Assembly: GCA_902362275.1 (NCBI GenBank)
Contig: CABIWB010000004.1
Location: 99,230 to 142,465 of the forward strand
DNA from: Coriobacteriaceae bacterium
GTDB taxonomy: Bacteria; Actinomycetota; Coriobacteriia; Coriobacteriales; Coriobacteriaceae
Reading direction: 5' to 3'
DNA length: 43,236 nucleotides
Below, one piece after another: positions 23,007 through 31,502 of the stretch. The notes beneath the pieces are model-generated. The model did not search any database and was not told the DNA's origin. It saw nothing but the letters and a program-made list of their open reading frames with translations. Position 1 is the first letter of the stretch, and each line of letters begins with the position of its first letter. The translations under genes and the position numbers were made by a program.

Positions 23007-23052
23007 TGGGACACGGTTTCCGGATGGGCGGGCTTCCGGAAACCGTGTCCCA
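23007..23052. repeat. Perfect 18-bp palindrome
   Basis: TGGGACACGGTTTCCGGA (23007-23024) and its exact reverse complement (23035-23052) with a 10-nt loop. It contains GGGAC/GTCCC like families A and C but has different flanks. A half-like sequence, ATGGGACGCATTTTCCGCG, follows at 23069. Confidence 0.85.
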
Positions 23053-23146
23053 GAATTTGTCTTTGGAATGGGACGCATTTTCCGCGATATGCATGACAGA
23101 CCTTTCCCGTACCTCCGCCTGCCGCCGATTCGGGCCCCCGACCCCG

Positions 23147-25447
23147 TTACTTGATCTTGGTCGTGCCCGGTGCCAGGTTGGGGTCGGTCTCGTTGGCCTC
23201 GGTCTGGAAGTGCTCGGTATACACGTTCTTACCGTCGCGGAACATCTCGTAGTACTGCATCTTGGCGTAATCCTCGCGTGCCTTGGTGGCGGCTGCGGCA
23301 ACGGCGTCGTCGCCGGTGACGTTGGAGGAGAGCGCCCAGCGCAGGCTGGCGTCCTCGTAGCCCACGGAGTTGATGGCGGGCAGCGACTCGCGCAGCGTCA
23401 TGTGCGCTTTCTGGTAGTCGGTCAGCGGTGCGCCGATCAGTTGCATCAGCTGGGTGGACAGGTAGTTGGTGGACAGGTCGCTGGTCTCACTTGTCTGGTC
23501 GCAGCCGGCAACGTCGTAGTTAGCCCAAATGATGTAGTCGGTCTGCCACAAGCGCTCCTGGTGGGTGGCGTCGTCCTCGCCGGTAAACCACTTGTCATTG
23601 AACTCGGACGGGAAGAACGGCTGATGGTCGCCCCAGAACACCACGACCACCTTGCGGTCGAGCTTGCTCAAGGCGTTGAGGAAGTAGCGAAGCGCCTGGT
23701 CGGACTGCTCGATGCACGAGACATACTCGTCGACATCGGAGAGCGTGCCGTCCTCGACGGTCTTGGCGTCCAGGTCGGTCGTGTCGATGTTCAGGTGCAT
23801 CTGCTTGTCGACCGGCAGCAGGCCCGTGTCGTAGCCCGAGTGGTTCTGCATGGTCACGTCGAAGATAAACTGCGGATCGGCGTTCTGGTCGAGCAGCTCA
23901 AGAATCTTGTCGTAGGTAGCCTGGTCGGTCACCATGCCGCGCAGGGTATCGGCGCCCTGGAAGTCGTTGATAGACAGGAACTGGTCAAAGCCAAAGTCCT
24001 TGTAGACGTTCTCGCGGTTCCAGTTGGTCGCGTGGTTGGGGTGCATGGCCGTGGTGGAATATCCGAGCGACTTGAACTGCTCTGCCAGGTTCCCGGTCGT
24101 TTCCATGTTGTAGATGGTGTAGGGGTACACGCCCGAGCCCAGGTTGGCCATGGAGTTGCCGGTCATAAACTCAAACTCGGTATTGGCCGTGCCGCCGCCG
24201 TAGGCGCTCACGTAGAGCTTGCCGCGGCTGAGGCAGTTGGACAGACTCTTAAAGTACTGCGGACCCTCGTAGCCGGCGCGCATGTTCTGGTAGATCGACA
24301 GATCCGAGAAGGTCTCGTTCATGATGGCGATGACCGTGGGCTTCTCGCTGTCGAATTGCTCCTTTGCGGCGGCGCGCTCGTCGCTCTTGGCGGCATCGGA
24401 TTTGTCGTAGGCCTTGGCATACTTTTTGAGCGTGGCCTTGGCGTCATCGACAGAATAGTCGGCGGGTTTGGGCGGCTTGATGGACTGTGCCGCACTAATA
24501 AAGGCAGGCAGGTAGCCCTCGCGCCAGTAGCTCTCAAGCGGGCGCCAGGTGTAGACGGTGATGCCGAGGGTGTTGTAGTAGTCGATGAGGGTGACGTGCG
24601 CGGTCACGCCGCCCAGGCACAGCACGGCGACGAGCAGGTTGGTGAGCAGCATGCGCTTGGCGTCGGCGGCGCCCTTCTGGCGATGCGGCGCGACCAAGCC
24701 GGCGTACTCGCACAGCAGCATCGCGACGGCGGTAAAGCCCATGGACAGCACACAGAACAGCGAGATCGAGAAGGTGTAACCGTTGCCGGCGACCGCGGCG
24801 GCGGTGGAGATGGCCGAAAGGTCGCCCGGCTGGATGGGCATGGATTTAAACGTGATGACGAAAAACTCGGCAATGCCCAGGACAAAGAGGGCAAAGGCCA
24901 GGATCGCGGGAGCTGCGCCGTGGCGCTGGAACAGGAAGAACAGGCCGACCATGAGCGTGGTGATGATGGCCCACTCGAGCAGGATGCATAGGGGGTAGAC
25001 CCAGGTAAAGTCGTGGTTGGACGAAACCTCCATGCCCAGCAGCGCAAAAACGCCGGCGAGCAGCAGGCACAGGACGGCGGCGACGAGTGGCTTGCCCACA
25101 AAGGCGCCGCGCAGGCGGGCGAGCTTGCCGGTGGGGGCGGGGGCGTCGGGCGCGGCGAACGCAAAGACGCGCGGGGCGATGCGGTCGCGTGCGATGCTGG
25201 CCCAAGCGCAGCCGGTGAGGATGGCGTTGGTCAGGATGAGCATCACAAAGGCGAGCGGCTCGTTTTGAGCGACGAGGCCCACGGCGCCCCAAATAGTCAA
25301 AAAGACCTGGAGCAGGCCGAAGGCGACACTCCACCCAAGAGCGCTTTTGGCAACGGTGCCCGACTGAGCGCGAATGGCCTTGGCCTCGCGCAAGACAAGG
25401 TAGACGGTCGCCGCAAGACCGACGAGCGAGATGGCGGCAGCGAACAT
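23147..25447 (-). CDS. LTA synthase-like membrane sulfatase (phosphoglycerol transferase family)
   Basis: The 766-aa protein has roughly eight membrane helices in residues 1-300 and then a large extracellular alkaline phosphatase/sulfatase domain. Metal and active-site marks are VIAIMNETFSD (first metal site), GGGTANTEFEFMTGNSM (catalytic Thr region), MHPNHATNWNRE, and FWGDHQPFF (C-terminal metal site). The family moves phosphoglycerol or related groups onto wall polymers or glycans. Coriobacteria do not make ordinary lipoteichoic acid as far as is known, so the acceptor is open. The ATG at 25447 has GAGGAG at seven bases; the GTG at 25462 lies inside that site. The gene is single. Confidence 0.9.
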   Translation of the reverse strand: MFAAAISLVGLAATVYLVLREAKAIRAQSGTVAKSALGWSVAFGLLQVFLTIWGAVGLVAQNEPLAFVMLILTNAILTGCAWASIARDRIAPRVFAFAAPDAPAPTGKLARLRGAFVGKPLVAAVLCLLLAGVFALLGMEVSSNHDFTWVYPLCILLEWAIITTLMVGLFFLFQRHGAAPAILAFALFVLGIAEFFVITFKSMPIQPGDLSAISTAAAVAGNGYTFSISLFCVLSMGFTAVAMLLCEYAGLVAPHRQKGAADAKRMLLTNLLVAVLCLGGVTAHVTLIDYYNTLGITVYTWRPLESYWREGYLPAFISAAQSIKPPKPADYSVDDAKATLKKYAKAYDKSDAAKSDERAAAKEQFDSEKPTVIAIMNETFSDLSIYQNMRAGYEGPQYFKSLSNCLSRGKLYVSAYGGGTANTEFEFMTGNSMANLGSGVYPYTIYNMETTGNLAEQFKSLGYSTTAMHPNHATNWNRENVYKDFGFDQFLSINDFQGADTLRGMVTDQATYDKILELLDQNADPQFIFDVTMQNHSGYDTGLLPVDKQMHLNIDTTDLDAKTVEDGTLSDVDEYVSCIEQSDQALRYFLNALSKLDRKVVVVFWGDHQPFFPSEFNDKWFTGEDDATHQERLWQTDYIIWANYDVAGCDQTSETSDLSTNYLSTQLMQLIGAPLTDYQKAHMTLRESLPAINSVGYEDASLRWALSSNVTGDDAVAAAATKAREDYAKMQYYEMFRDGKNVYTEHFQTEANETDPNLAPGTTKIK

Positions 25448-25661
25448 GCTGAGACTCCTCACAAACTTAAAACCTACGAAAGCGGGGGTTTACCCGATTG
25501 TTACCTAAATATGCGCTGCATTTGCGGGCTGTGCACAACAACCAGCCATATTAACGCGCATGTGCGGCGGTGTGGCGCAATGTAGTGGCGACCTGCGCGA
25601 TAATGGACGGGAATTACACGGAAACGTAAAGGCTTCTTAAAGAATTGGCGAGGATGAGGCG

Positions 25662-26510
25662 ATGAACGAGCAGGTTTGCACCAAGGCTGTGGATGCGTGC
25701 GGCTATCCGTTCGAGACTACGGGCAATGCGGTGTTGGACATCTTGGAGCATCGCTCGTCTACGCGTGCCTTCGCGCGTGATGACGACGACCGTCCCGTGG
25801 TAGTGACCGACGAGCAGCGGGCGGCGATTCTGCATGCGGCGAGTCGTGCGCCGTCGGCGGGCGCCATGATGATGTATTCCATCGTGAGCATCCGCGAGCA
25901 GGCAACGCTCGACCGCCTGGCCGACCTGTGCGACCACCAGCCCATGATCGCCAAGGCGCCCTGGGCACTTATATTTGTGGTCGATTATGCCAAGTGGATC
26001 GATCTGTTTGAGCACGTGGGCTGCTTTGAGCCCGAGTTTGTCGAGCGCACGGGCAAGGCGCCCCGCCGCGCGCCGGGTTTGGGCGACTTTGCCATCGCGG
26101 CTCAGGATGCCGTGATCGCCGCGCAAAACGCCGTGGTTGCCGCCGAGGCCCTGGGGCTGGGGAGCTGCTACATCGGTGATATCGTCGAGAATGCCGAGGA
26201 AGTGGCCGAGCTGCTCGATCTGCCGCCCTATACTATGCCGCTGTCGATGCTCATCATCGGCACACCTCGCAAAGAGCGCCCGGCGATTGCGCATTCCGTG
26301 GTGAACCTGGTGCACGAGGAGCGCTACTGCCGCGCGGATGCCGCGACCATGGATGCACAGGTGGCCGAGATGGATGCGATGTTTCGCCCGCATGCCCGCG
26401 AGGTGGGGGAGCGCGTCGTGGACATCTATACCCGCAAGCACACGAGTCCCTTTATGGCCGAGATGAGCCGCTCTATGGAGTGGTGGTTCAAAAACTGGCT
26501 CGGCAAGTAG
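25662..26510 (+). CDS. Nitroreductase-family protein with C-terminal extension
   Basis: The 282-aa protein is longer than the 170-220 aa common for the family. The FMN motif is LEHRSSTRAFARDD at residues 28-41, then SRAPSAGAMMMYSI. The second half has the AAEALGLGSCYIGDIVENAEEVAELLDLP segment seen in NfrA/FRP-like enzymes, then LSMLIIGTP. About 80 C-terminal residues (YCRADAATMDAQVAEMDAMF... MEWWFKNWLGK) are an added helical part. Start ATG 25662 with GAGGATGAGG upstream. It is followed within four bases by a family A palindrome. Substrate unknown. Confidence 0.88.
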   Translation: MNEQVCTKAVDACGYPFETTGNAVLDILEHRSSTRAFARDDDDRPVVVTDEQRAAILHAASRAPSAGAMMMYSIVSIREQATLDRLADLCDHQPMIAKAPWALIFVVDYAKWIDLFEHVGCFEPEFVERTGKAPRRAPGLGDFAIAAQDAVIAAQNAVVAAEALGLGSCYIGDIVENAEEVAELLDLPPYTMPLSMLIIGTPRKERPAIAHSVVNLVHEERYCRADAATMDAQVAEMDAMFRPHAREVGERVVDIYTRKHTSPFMAEMSRSMEWWFKNWLGK

Positions 26511-26513
26511 CAG

Positions 26514-26544
26514 ATGTGACAAAGGGACAGTCCCTTTGTCACAT
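26514..26544. repeat. Palindromic repeat, family A, perfect 15-bp arms
   Basis: ATGTGACAAAGGGAC, one central A, and the exact reverse complement. It begins four bases after the nitroreductase stop. It is identical to the copy at 39678-39708 except for the central base. Confidence 0.92.
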
Positions 26545-26604
26545 TCCATATCGCCGCGGTAGCATAAAGACTGTATAAATGTTTATCTAGCTGGGAAAAC
26601 AGTG

Positions 26605-26633
26605 CATTAAAACATGGGCCGATTACCTATAAT
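26605..26633 (+). promoter_or_regulatory. kup promoter
   Basis: A consensus TATAAT stands at 26628-26633, 35 bases before the kup start. The -35 region (CATTAA at 26605) is poor, so an activator may be needed. Confidence 0.5.
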
Positions 26634-26668
26634 CCCTTCGAACATTAAAGTTGGGAGGAAACCGGCTT

Positions 26669-28696
26669 ATGGAACAAAAGGCCAAGAAGGCAGCCTCGCA
26701 CGCTGCGATTCCTGTGAGCATCTCGGCGATGCTCGTCACGCTGGGCGTGGTGTACGGCGATATCGGCACCAGCCCTATGTATGTAACCAAGGCGCTCGTT
26801 GCCGGCAACGGCGGCATCGGAAGCGTCACGGAGGAGTTCGTGCTCGGCGCGCTCTCCCTTGTCGTGTGGACGGTCACGCTGCTGACGACCATCAAGTACG
26901 TGCTGATCTCGCTGCGTGCCGATAACCATGGCGAGGGCGGTATCTTTGCCCTGTACAGCCTAGTCAAGCGCTGCGGCAAGTGGCTTATCATCCCCGCCAT
27001 GCTGGGCGGGGCGGCGCTCCTCGCCGACGGCATCCTGACGCCTGCCGTTACCGTTACCACGGCTATCGAGGGCCTGCGCACCATCCCGGCGGTCCATGCC
27101 GTGCTTGGTGACGACCAGGGCCGCGTCGTGGCCATCACGCTTGCCATCATCATTGTGCTCTTCTTGGTGCAGCGCATCGGCACGGCCAAGATCGGCCGTG
27201 CCTTTGGCCCCATCATGACGCTGTGGTTTCTGTTCCTGGGCGGTACGGGTCTGTTCTTTGTCTTCCAGCACCCCGCGGTGCTGCTGTGCCTCAACCCGCT
27301 GCGCGGCATCGGCTTTTTGTTGAGCCCCAACAACCATGCGGGCATCATGATCTTGGGCAGCTGCTTCCTTGCCACCACCGGTGCCGAGGCGCTCTATTCC
27401 GACATGGGCCATGTGGGTCGCGGCAATATCTACGCCACCTGGCCGTTCGTTAAGTGCTGCCTGCTGCTGTCCTACATGGGCCAGGGCGCGTGGCTCATGA
27501 ACAACGCCGGCAACCCGGAGCTCATGGGTATCGCCGACCTCAATCCCTTCTACCAGATGCTCACCCCGGGCCTGCGTCCCTTTGCTGTCGGCCTTTCCAC
27601 CGTCGCGGCCATCATTGCCTCGCAGGCGCTCATCACCGGCGCATTCTCGCTGGTGTCCGAGGCCAGTCGCCTGGACCTCATGCCGCACATGCAGGTCTTC
27701 TATCCTGCCGAGACCAAGGGCCAGCTCTATATTCCCATGGTCAACAACGTCATGCTTGTGGGCTGCGTCATCGTGGTGCTGCTGTTCCAGAGCTCGGCGC
27801 ACATGGAGGCCGCCTACGGCTTGGCGATTACCCTGACCATGATGTGCACGACGCTGTTGCTCTTCTTCTATTTGCATGTTGATCGCGGCCTTAAGGTCGC
27901 CCCGTATATCTTCGTTGCGTTCTTCCTCATGCTCGAGGGCTTCTTCTTTGTGAGCTCGCTTACCAAATTTTTCCACGGTGGCTATTTCACCATTCTGATG
28001 GCCATGCTCATCATGGGCGTTATGGTGTGCTGGTACAACGGCACGGCGGTTGAGCGGCGCCAGTTTACGCTGCTGCCGCTGCGCAGCTATCTGCCGCAGC
28101 TCAAGCGCCTGCGCGATGACGACCGCTATGAGCGCCTGAGCGACAACATCGTGTACCTGACCAAGGACACCCATACCGATTACATCGACCGCGATATCGT
28201 CTACTCGATCTTGGACAAGCATCCCAATCGCGCTCGCGCCTGGTGGTTCGTGAATGTCGAGACCATGGACGAGCCGCATACCTTTGCCTATTCGGTCGAG
28301 ACGTTCGGCACCGACTACGTGTTCCGAGTGCATCTGTACCTGGGCTACAAGATCAACCAGCGTGTCAATGCCTACCTGCGCCAGATCGTTCAGGACCTGG
28401 CCGCCACCGGCGAGCTGCCGGCGCAGACGCATGACTACTCGGTCTACAAGGATCCGGGCAATATCGGTACGTTCAAGTTCGTCCTGATTCGTAAACTTCT
28501 GGCGCCTGAAAGCGATGTGGAGCCGCGCGAGCGTACGGCCATCACGCTCAAGTACATCATCCGCCGCGCCGCCGGCACGCCTGCGCGTTGGTATGGCCTG
28601 GAGAACTCCAACGTGAGCTTTGAGTACGTGCCGCTGTTCACCAAGTTCAAGGCCGTGAACAAGATGCAGCGCCTGGCCCCCAACGAGCGGCCGTAG
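26669..28696 (+). CDS. kup: Kup-type potassium uptake transporter
   Basis: Proton-coupled K+ uptake permease in the cytoplasmic membrane. The 675-aa protein opens with the family signature LGVVYGDIGTSPMYV and continues with RADNHGEGGIFALYSLV, a dozen hydrophobic helices to about residue 440, and a hydrophilic C-terminal domain that ends NVSFEYVPLF. The start at ATG 26669 has GGGAGGAA upstream. It heads a cluster with a small membrane protein and a KdpD/KdpE-like two-component system, which suggests K+-responsive control. E. coli Kup has 622 residues, so this form is somewhat long, chiefly at the C-terminus. Confidence 0.95.
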   Translation: MEQKAKKAASHAAIPVSISAMLVTLGVVYGDIGTSPMYVTKALVAGNGGIGSVTEEFVLGALSLVVWTVTLLTTIKYVLISLRADNHGEGGIFALYSLVKRCGKWLIIPAMLGGAALLADGILTPAVTVTTAIEGLRTIPAVHAVLGDDQGRVVAITLAIIIVLFLVQRIGTAKIGRAFGPIMTLWFLFLGGTGLFFVFQHPAVLLCLNPLRGIGFLLSPNNHAGIMILGSCFLATTGAEALYSDMGHVGRGNIYATWPFVKCCLLLSYMGQGAWLMNNAGNPELMGIADLNPFYQMLTPGLRPFAVGLSTVAAIIASQALITGAFSLVSEASRLDLMPHMQVFYPAETKGQLYIPMVNNVMLVGCVIVVLLFQSSAHMEAAYGLAITLTMMCTTLLLFFYLHVDRGLKVAPYIFVAFFLMLEGFFFVSSLTKFFHGGYFTILMAMLIMGVMVCWYNGTAVERRQFTLLPLRSYLPQLKRLRDDDRYERLSDNIVYLTKDTHTDYIDRDIVYSILDKHPNRARAWWFVNVETMDEPHTFAYSVETFGTDYVFRVHLYLGYKINQRVNAYLRQIVQDLAATGELPAQTHDYSVYKDPGNIGTFKFVLIRKLLAPESDVEPRERTAITLKYIIRRAAGTPARWYGLENSNVSFEYVPLFTKFKAVNKMQRLAPNERP

Positions 28697-28757
28697 GCGC
28701 CGACGGGTTGCACGGAGTTGGTTTTCGATGGACAAGATTGAGACCGGGGAGGCAAAC

Positions 28758-28952
28758 ATGGATGCAAGGATGCTTGATGGCCGCGAGGTGGTTGCCGAGC
28801 TGGTACGTGAGGCACGCGCTGACGCCGCCGAAGATCGGTTTTTGACGAACCGTGCCAACATGGATATGGCCGATCGCGTAATTTCGATCGTGGCACTGGT
28901 ATTTGGAGCGGCGTGCGTGTGTGCCCTGCTCGCGCACGTGCTGTTTGTCTAG
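28758..28952 (+). CDS. 64-aa single-pass membrane protein between Kup and the KdpD-like kinase
   Basis: The family is not recognised. A charged N-terminal half (REVVAELVREARADAAEDRFL, helical) is followed by one membrane segment near the C-terminus (VISIVALVFGAACVCALLAHVLFV). The ATG at 28758 has an excellent GGGGAGG site six bases upstream; an in-frame ATG at 28728 would add ten residues but lacks such a site. Position between a K+ transporter and a K+-type sensor kinase suggests a small subunit or regulator of either, in the way KdpF attends KdpABC, but no sequence likeness to KdpF is claimed. Confidence 0.7.
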   Translation: MDARMLDGREVVAELVREARADAAEDRFLTNRANMDMADRVISIVALVFGAACVCALLAHVLFV

Positions 28953-28983
28953 CGACCGCCGGTCGTAGAAGGCTTTACACTTG

Positions 28984-29040
28984 AAACCACCACAAGGGAA
29001 ACCACTACAAAGGTGCCTGTCCCTTTGTGGTGGTTTTTGT
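28984..29040. repeat. Palindromic repeat and probable terminator
   Basis: AAACCACCACAAGGG (28984-28998) pairs with CCCTTTGTGGTGGTTT (29021-29036) with one bulged base. The right arm continues into T-rich sequence (TTTTTGTTTTTG), so it can terminate the kup transcript. It shares CCTGTCCCTTT with the hairpin at 45-81. Confidence 0.8.
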
Positions 29041-29064
29041 TTTTGAGAGAGGGGCGGGGCGCTG

Positions 29065-30690
29065 ATGGACGTCCGTACGGACGGCGATATTGCCGATAGC
29101 TTTTGGTGGCGGCGCACAACGCTGACGCGCCGCACTCCTCTGTATGACGCCTGCGTGTCGGTGGGGCTGCTGGTCACGGCGACGATTGTGGGCGCGCTGC
29201 TCGACCATCCGGGTCTCGCGCCGAGCATCATGATCGTCTATGTGTTCGCCGTTCAGCTGTGTGCATTCTTTACTTGGAGTCGCCTGTATTGCTTGCTGAG
29301 CTCGGCTGTCGCCGTGGCACTCTACAACTTCTTGTTTGTTGACCCGCGCTGCTCGCTGTCGTTTATCGACCGCGTCTATCCCGGCATGTTCTTCGTCATG
29401 TTTGTGGTCTCGCTCGTGTCGAGCTCGATTGCCTTGGCCCTGCGCCGTGCCCTGGCGCAGGCCGCTGTCAGCGACCGCCGCACGCATATGGTGCTCGAGA
29501 CCAACCGCATGCTGCAGCGGTGCGCCGATCAGCAGCAGATTGTCCATGCCATGGCAACGCAGCTGGCGCGTCTTTCGGGCTGTCCGGTCGTGTGGTACAG
29601 CGCCGATCCGGAAGACGATGACCTGCTGCCGCGCGCGACGTACACGGCCGTGGGCGATGCCGCGCCGGTGCATGAACTGGCGCCGCAGATGCCGCCGCGG
29701 CTCTCGGCGTCCGCCTATGTGGGAACGCCGCTCGATGCCACCTATGGCGGCTCGGCGTTTTATGGCATCTACCTGACGGTTCGCACAGGCGACGGCTTCG
29801 TGCGCTCGGGCGACCCCGCCTCGGTGGTTGGCGTGCTGGCTATCGTTGCCGAGCCCGACGTGCTGACGCACGAGGAGCGGACACTTGCCGATGCCATCGT
29901 GAGCGAAGGCGAGCTGGCGCTCGACCGCGCCCGCGCCATGGAGGCCCGCGAGGAGGCGGCGGTGCTCGCCAAAAACGAACAGCTGCGCGTCAACCTGCTG
30001 CGCTCCATCTCGCACGATCTGCGCACGCCGCTTACCAGTATTTCGGGTAATGCCGACGTGCTGCTCGATCAGGGCTCGACCGGCACCGCGGTGCTCGATG
30101 CCCAGACGCGCCGCGGCCTGCTTCTATCCATTCGCTCGGATGCGCTGTGGCTCAACGCCACCGTCGAGAATCTGCTCGCCATCACCAAGATCGAGGGTGG
30201 CGGTATGCGCCTGTCGACCACGCTCGAGCTCATGGACGATATCGTCGAGGAGGCGCTGCGCCACGTGAACCCTGCCGTGCGCGAGCACGACCTTAAGGTG
30301 GTGGCGTGCGATGAGCCGGCGCTCGTCAACGTCGATGCACGCCTGATGGTGCAGCTGGTGGTCAATCTGGTGAACAACGCCATCACCTATACGCCCGCGG
30401 GCTCGCATATCATGATTTCGATTAGCGTCGACGATGGACGCGTGGCGTGCTCGGTGGCCGATGATGGTCCGGGCATCGCACCCGAGGATCGCGAGCGGAT
30501 CTTCGAGTCGTTCTATACCGCCAACCATGGTCTGGCCGACAGCCACCGCAGCGTTGGCCTGGGTCTTTCGCTCTGCCGTTCCATTGCGTTGGTACATGGC
30601 GGTAGCATAGAGGTTGCCGCGGCGGACCCGCACGGTTCGGTCTTTACGATTGAACTTCCCGCCGCCGACATTTCGTTTGATAAGGAGTAG
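29065..30690 (+). CDS. KdpD-like sensor histidine kinase lacking the N-terminal KdpD domain
   Basis: The 541-aa membrane kinase begins with a DUF4118-type four-helix block (about residues 25-130) including YNFLFVDPRCSLSF, as in KdpD. A GAF-like sensor region follows (about 140-290). His317 in SISHDLRTPL is the phosphorylation site; NLVNNAITY (N434-Y441), DDGPGIAPEDRERIFESFY and GLGLSLCRSI form the ATP-binding domain. Full-length KdpD (about 890 aa) also carries a KdpD domain and a USP domain in front; both are absent here. It likely senses K+ or osmotic state and signals to the regulator encoded four bases downstream. The ATG at 29065 has GAGAGGGG upstream. Confidence 0.87.
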   Translation: MDVRTDGDIADSFWWRRTTLTRRTPLYDACVSVGLLVTATIVGALLDHPGLAPSIMIVYVFAVQLCAFFTWSRLYCLLSSAVAVALYNFLFVDPRCSLSFIDRVYPGMFFVMFVVSLVSSSIALALRRALAQAAVSDRRTHMVLETNRMLQRCADQQQIVHAMATQLARLSGCPVVWYSADPEDDDLLPRATYTAVGDAAPVHELAPQMPPRLSASAYVGTPLDATYGGSAFYGIYLTVRTGDGFVRSGDPASVVGVLAIVAEPDVLTHEERTLADAIVSEGELALDRARAMEAREEAAVLAKNEQLRVNLLRSISHDLRTPLTSISGNADVLLDQGSTGTAVLDAQTRRGLLLSIRSDALWLNATVENLLAITKIEGGGMRLSTTLELMDDIVEEALRHVNPAVREHDLKVVACDEPALVNVDARLMVQLVVNLVNNAITYTPAGSHIMISISVDDGRVACSVADDGPGIAPEDRERIFESFYTANHGLADSHRSVGLGLSLCRSIALVHGGSIEVAAADPHGSVFTIELPAADISFDKE

Positions 30691-30694
30691 CGCT

Positions 30695-31408
30695 GTGCCG
30701 AACTCTGCCGTAAAGCCGCTCATCTTGGTCGTTGAGGACGACCCCGCCGTTCGCAATCTTATTGTTGCCGCGCTCGAGGCGCACGGCTTGCGTCATATGG
30801 CTGTGGAGACCGCCCATGCCGCCATCGTCGCCGCCTCATCGCAGGCGCCGAGCATTGTGCTGCTCGATCTGGGCCTGCCCGATATGGACGGCGTCAAGGT
30901 GGTGGAGTCGGTGCGCGCATGGTCGGGCATGCCGATTATTGTGGTCTCGGCGCGCAGCGAGGATGCGGACAAAATCCGCGCGCTCGATGCCGGCGCCGAC
31001 GACTATCTGACCAAGCCGTTTTCGGTCGAGGAACTGCTCGCGCGCATTCGCACGACGCTCAGACGCCTCTCGTATGCGCAGACGGGCGGCGTTGTCTCCG
31101 AGGGCTCGTTCGATACCGGTGAGCTGCATATTGACTTTGATGCCGGCATTGCCACGATGGATGGCGAGGAGCTGCATCTGACGCCGATCGAGTACAAGCT
31201 CTTGTGCCTGCTGGCACACAACGCCGACAAGGTGCTGACGCACCAGTTTATCCTACACGAGATTTGGGGCACGGCAACTAAGAGCGACTTGGCGAGCCTG
31301 CGTGTCTTTATGGGCACGTTGCGTAAGAAGATCGAGTCCGACCCCGCGCATCCGCGCTATATCCAAACACACGTGGGTATCGGCTATCGACTGGTCACCC
31401 AAGGCTAG
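30695..31408 (+). CDS. KdpE-like OmpR-family response regulator
   Basis: The 237-aa regulator has a receiver domain with the phosphate-accepting Asp58 (LLDLGLPDMDG), acidic pocket VEDDPAV, Ser/Ala switch VVSAR and Lys in YLTKPFSVEELLARI. An OmpR-type winged helix follows, LTPIEYKLLCLLAHNADKVLTHQFILHEIWG and VGIGYRLV. Start is GTG 30695 with AAGGAG upstream, four bases after the kinase stop. Likely targets are kup or another K+ system; no kdpABC genes are in this window. Confidence 0.9.
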   Translation: MPNSAVKPLILVVEDDPAVRNLIVAALEAHGLRHMAVETAHAAIVAASSQAPSIVLLDLGLPDMDGVKVVESVRAWSGMPIIVVSARSEDADKIRALDAGADDYLTKPFSVEELLARIRTTLRRLSYAQTGGVVSEGSFDTGELHIDFDAGIATMDGEELHLTPIEYKLLCLLAHNADKVLTHQFILHEIWGTATKSDLASLRVFMGTLRKKIESDPAHPRYIQTHVGIGYRLVTQG

Positions 31409-31432
31409 ATCGCCAACCATCATCCCAATATG

Positions 31433-31499
31433 AGTTGCGGTGAAATACGGTCTAAATTTGCCTAATTCCAGGCAAAACAGTCCGTATTCCACCGCAACT
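31433..31499. repeat. Palindromic repeat, family B (second copy)
   Basis: AGTTGCGGTGAAATACGG (31433-31450) and CCGTATTCCACCGCAACT (31482-31499), one mismatch, with an inner TTTGCCT/AGGCAAA hairpin. The arms match the copy at 16367-16435, but the loop differs. It lies between convergent genes (stops at 31408 and 31503). Confidence 0.9.
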
Positions 31500-31502
31500 T
31501 TG

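Noticed and set aside
26514..26544. TGTGA...TCACA ends of family A read as CRP binding sites
   Set aside because: CRP needs TGTGA-N6-TCACA; here the halves are 19 bases apart, the whole arms pair perfectly, and the elements follow stop codons instead of preceding promoters.
26545..26668. c-di-AMP or other riboswitch upstream of kup
   Set aside because: The spacer is only about 120 bases and the likely transcription start leaves about 30 bases of leader, too short for a known riboswitch.
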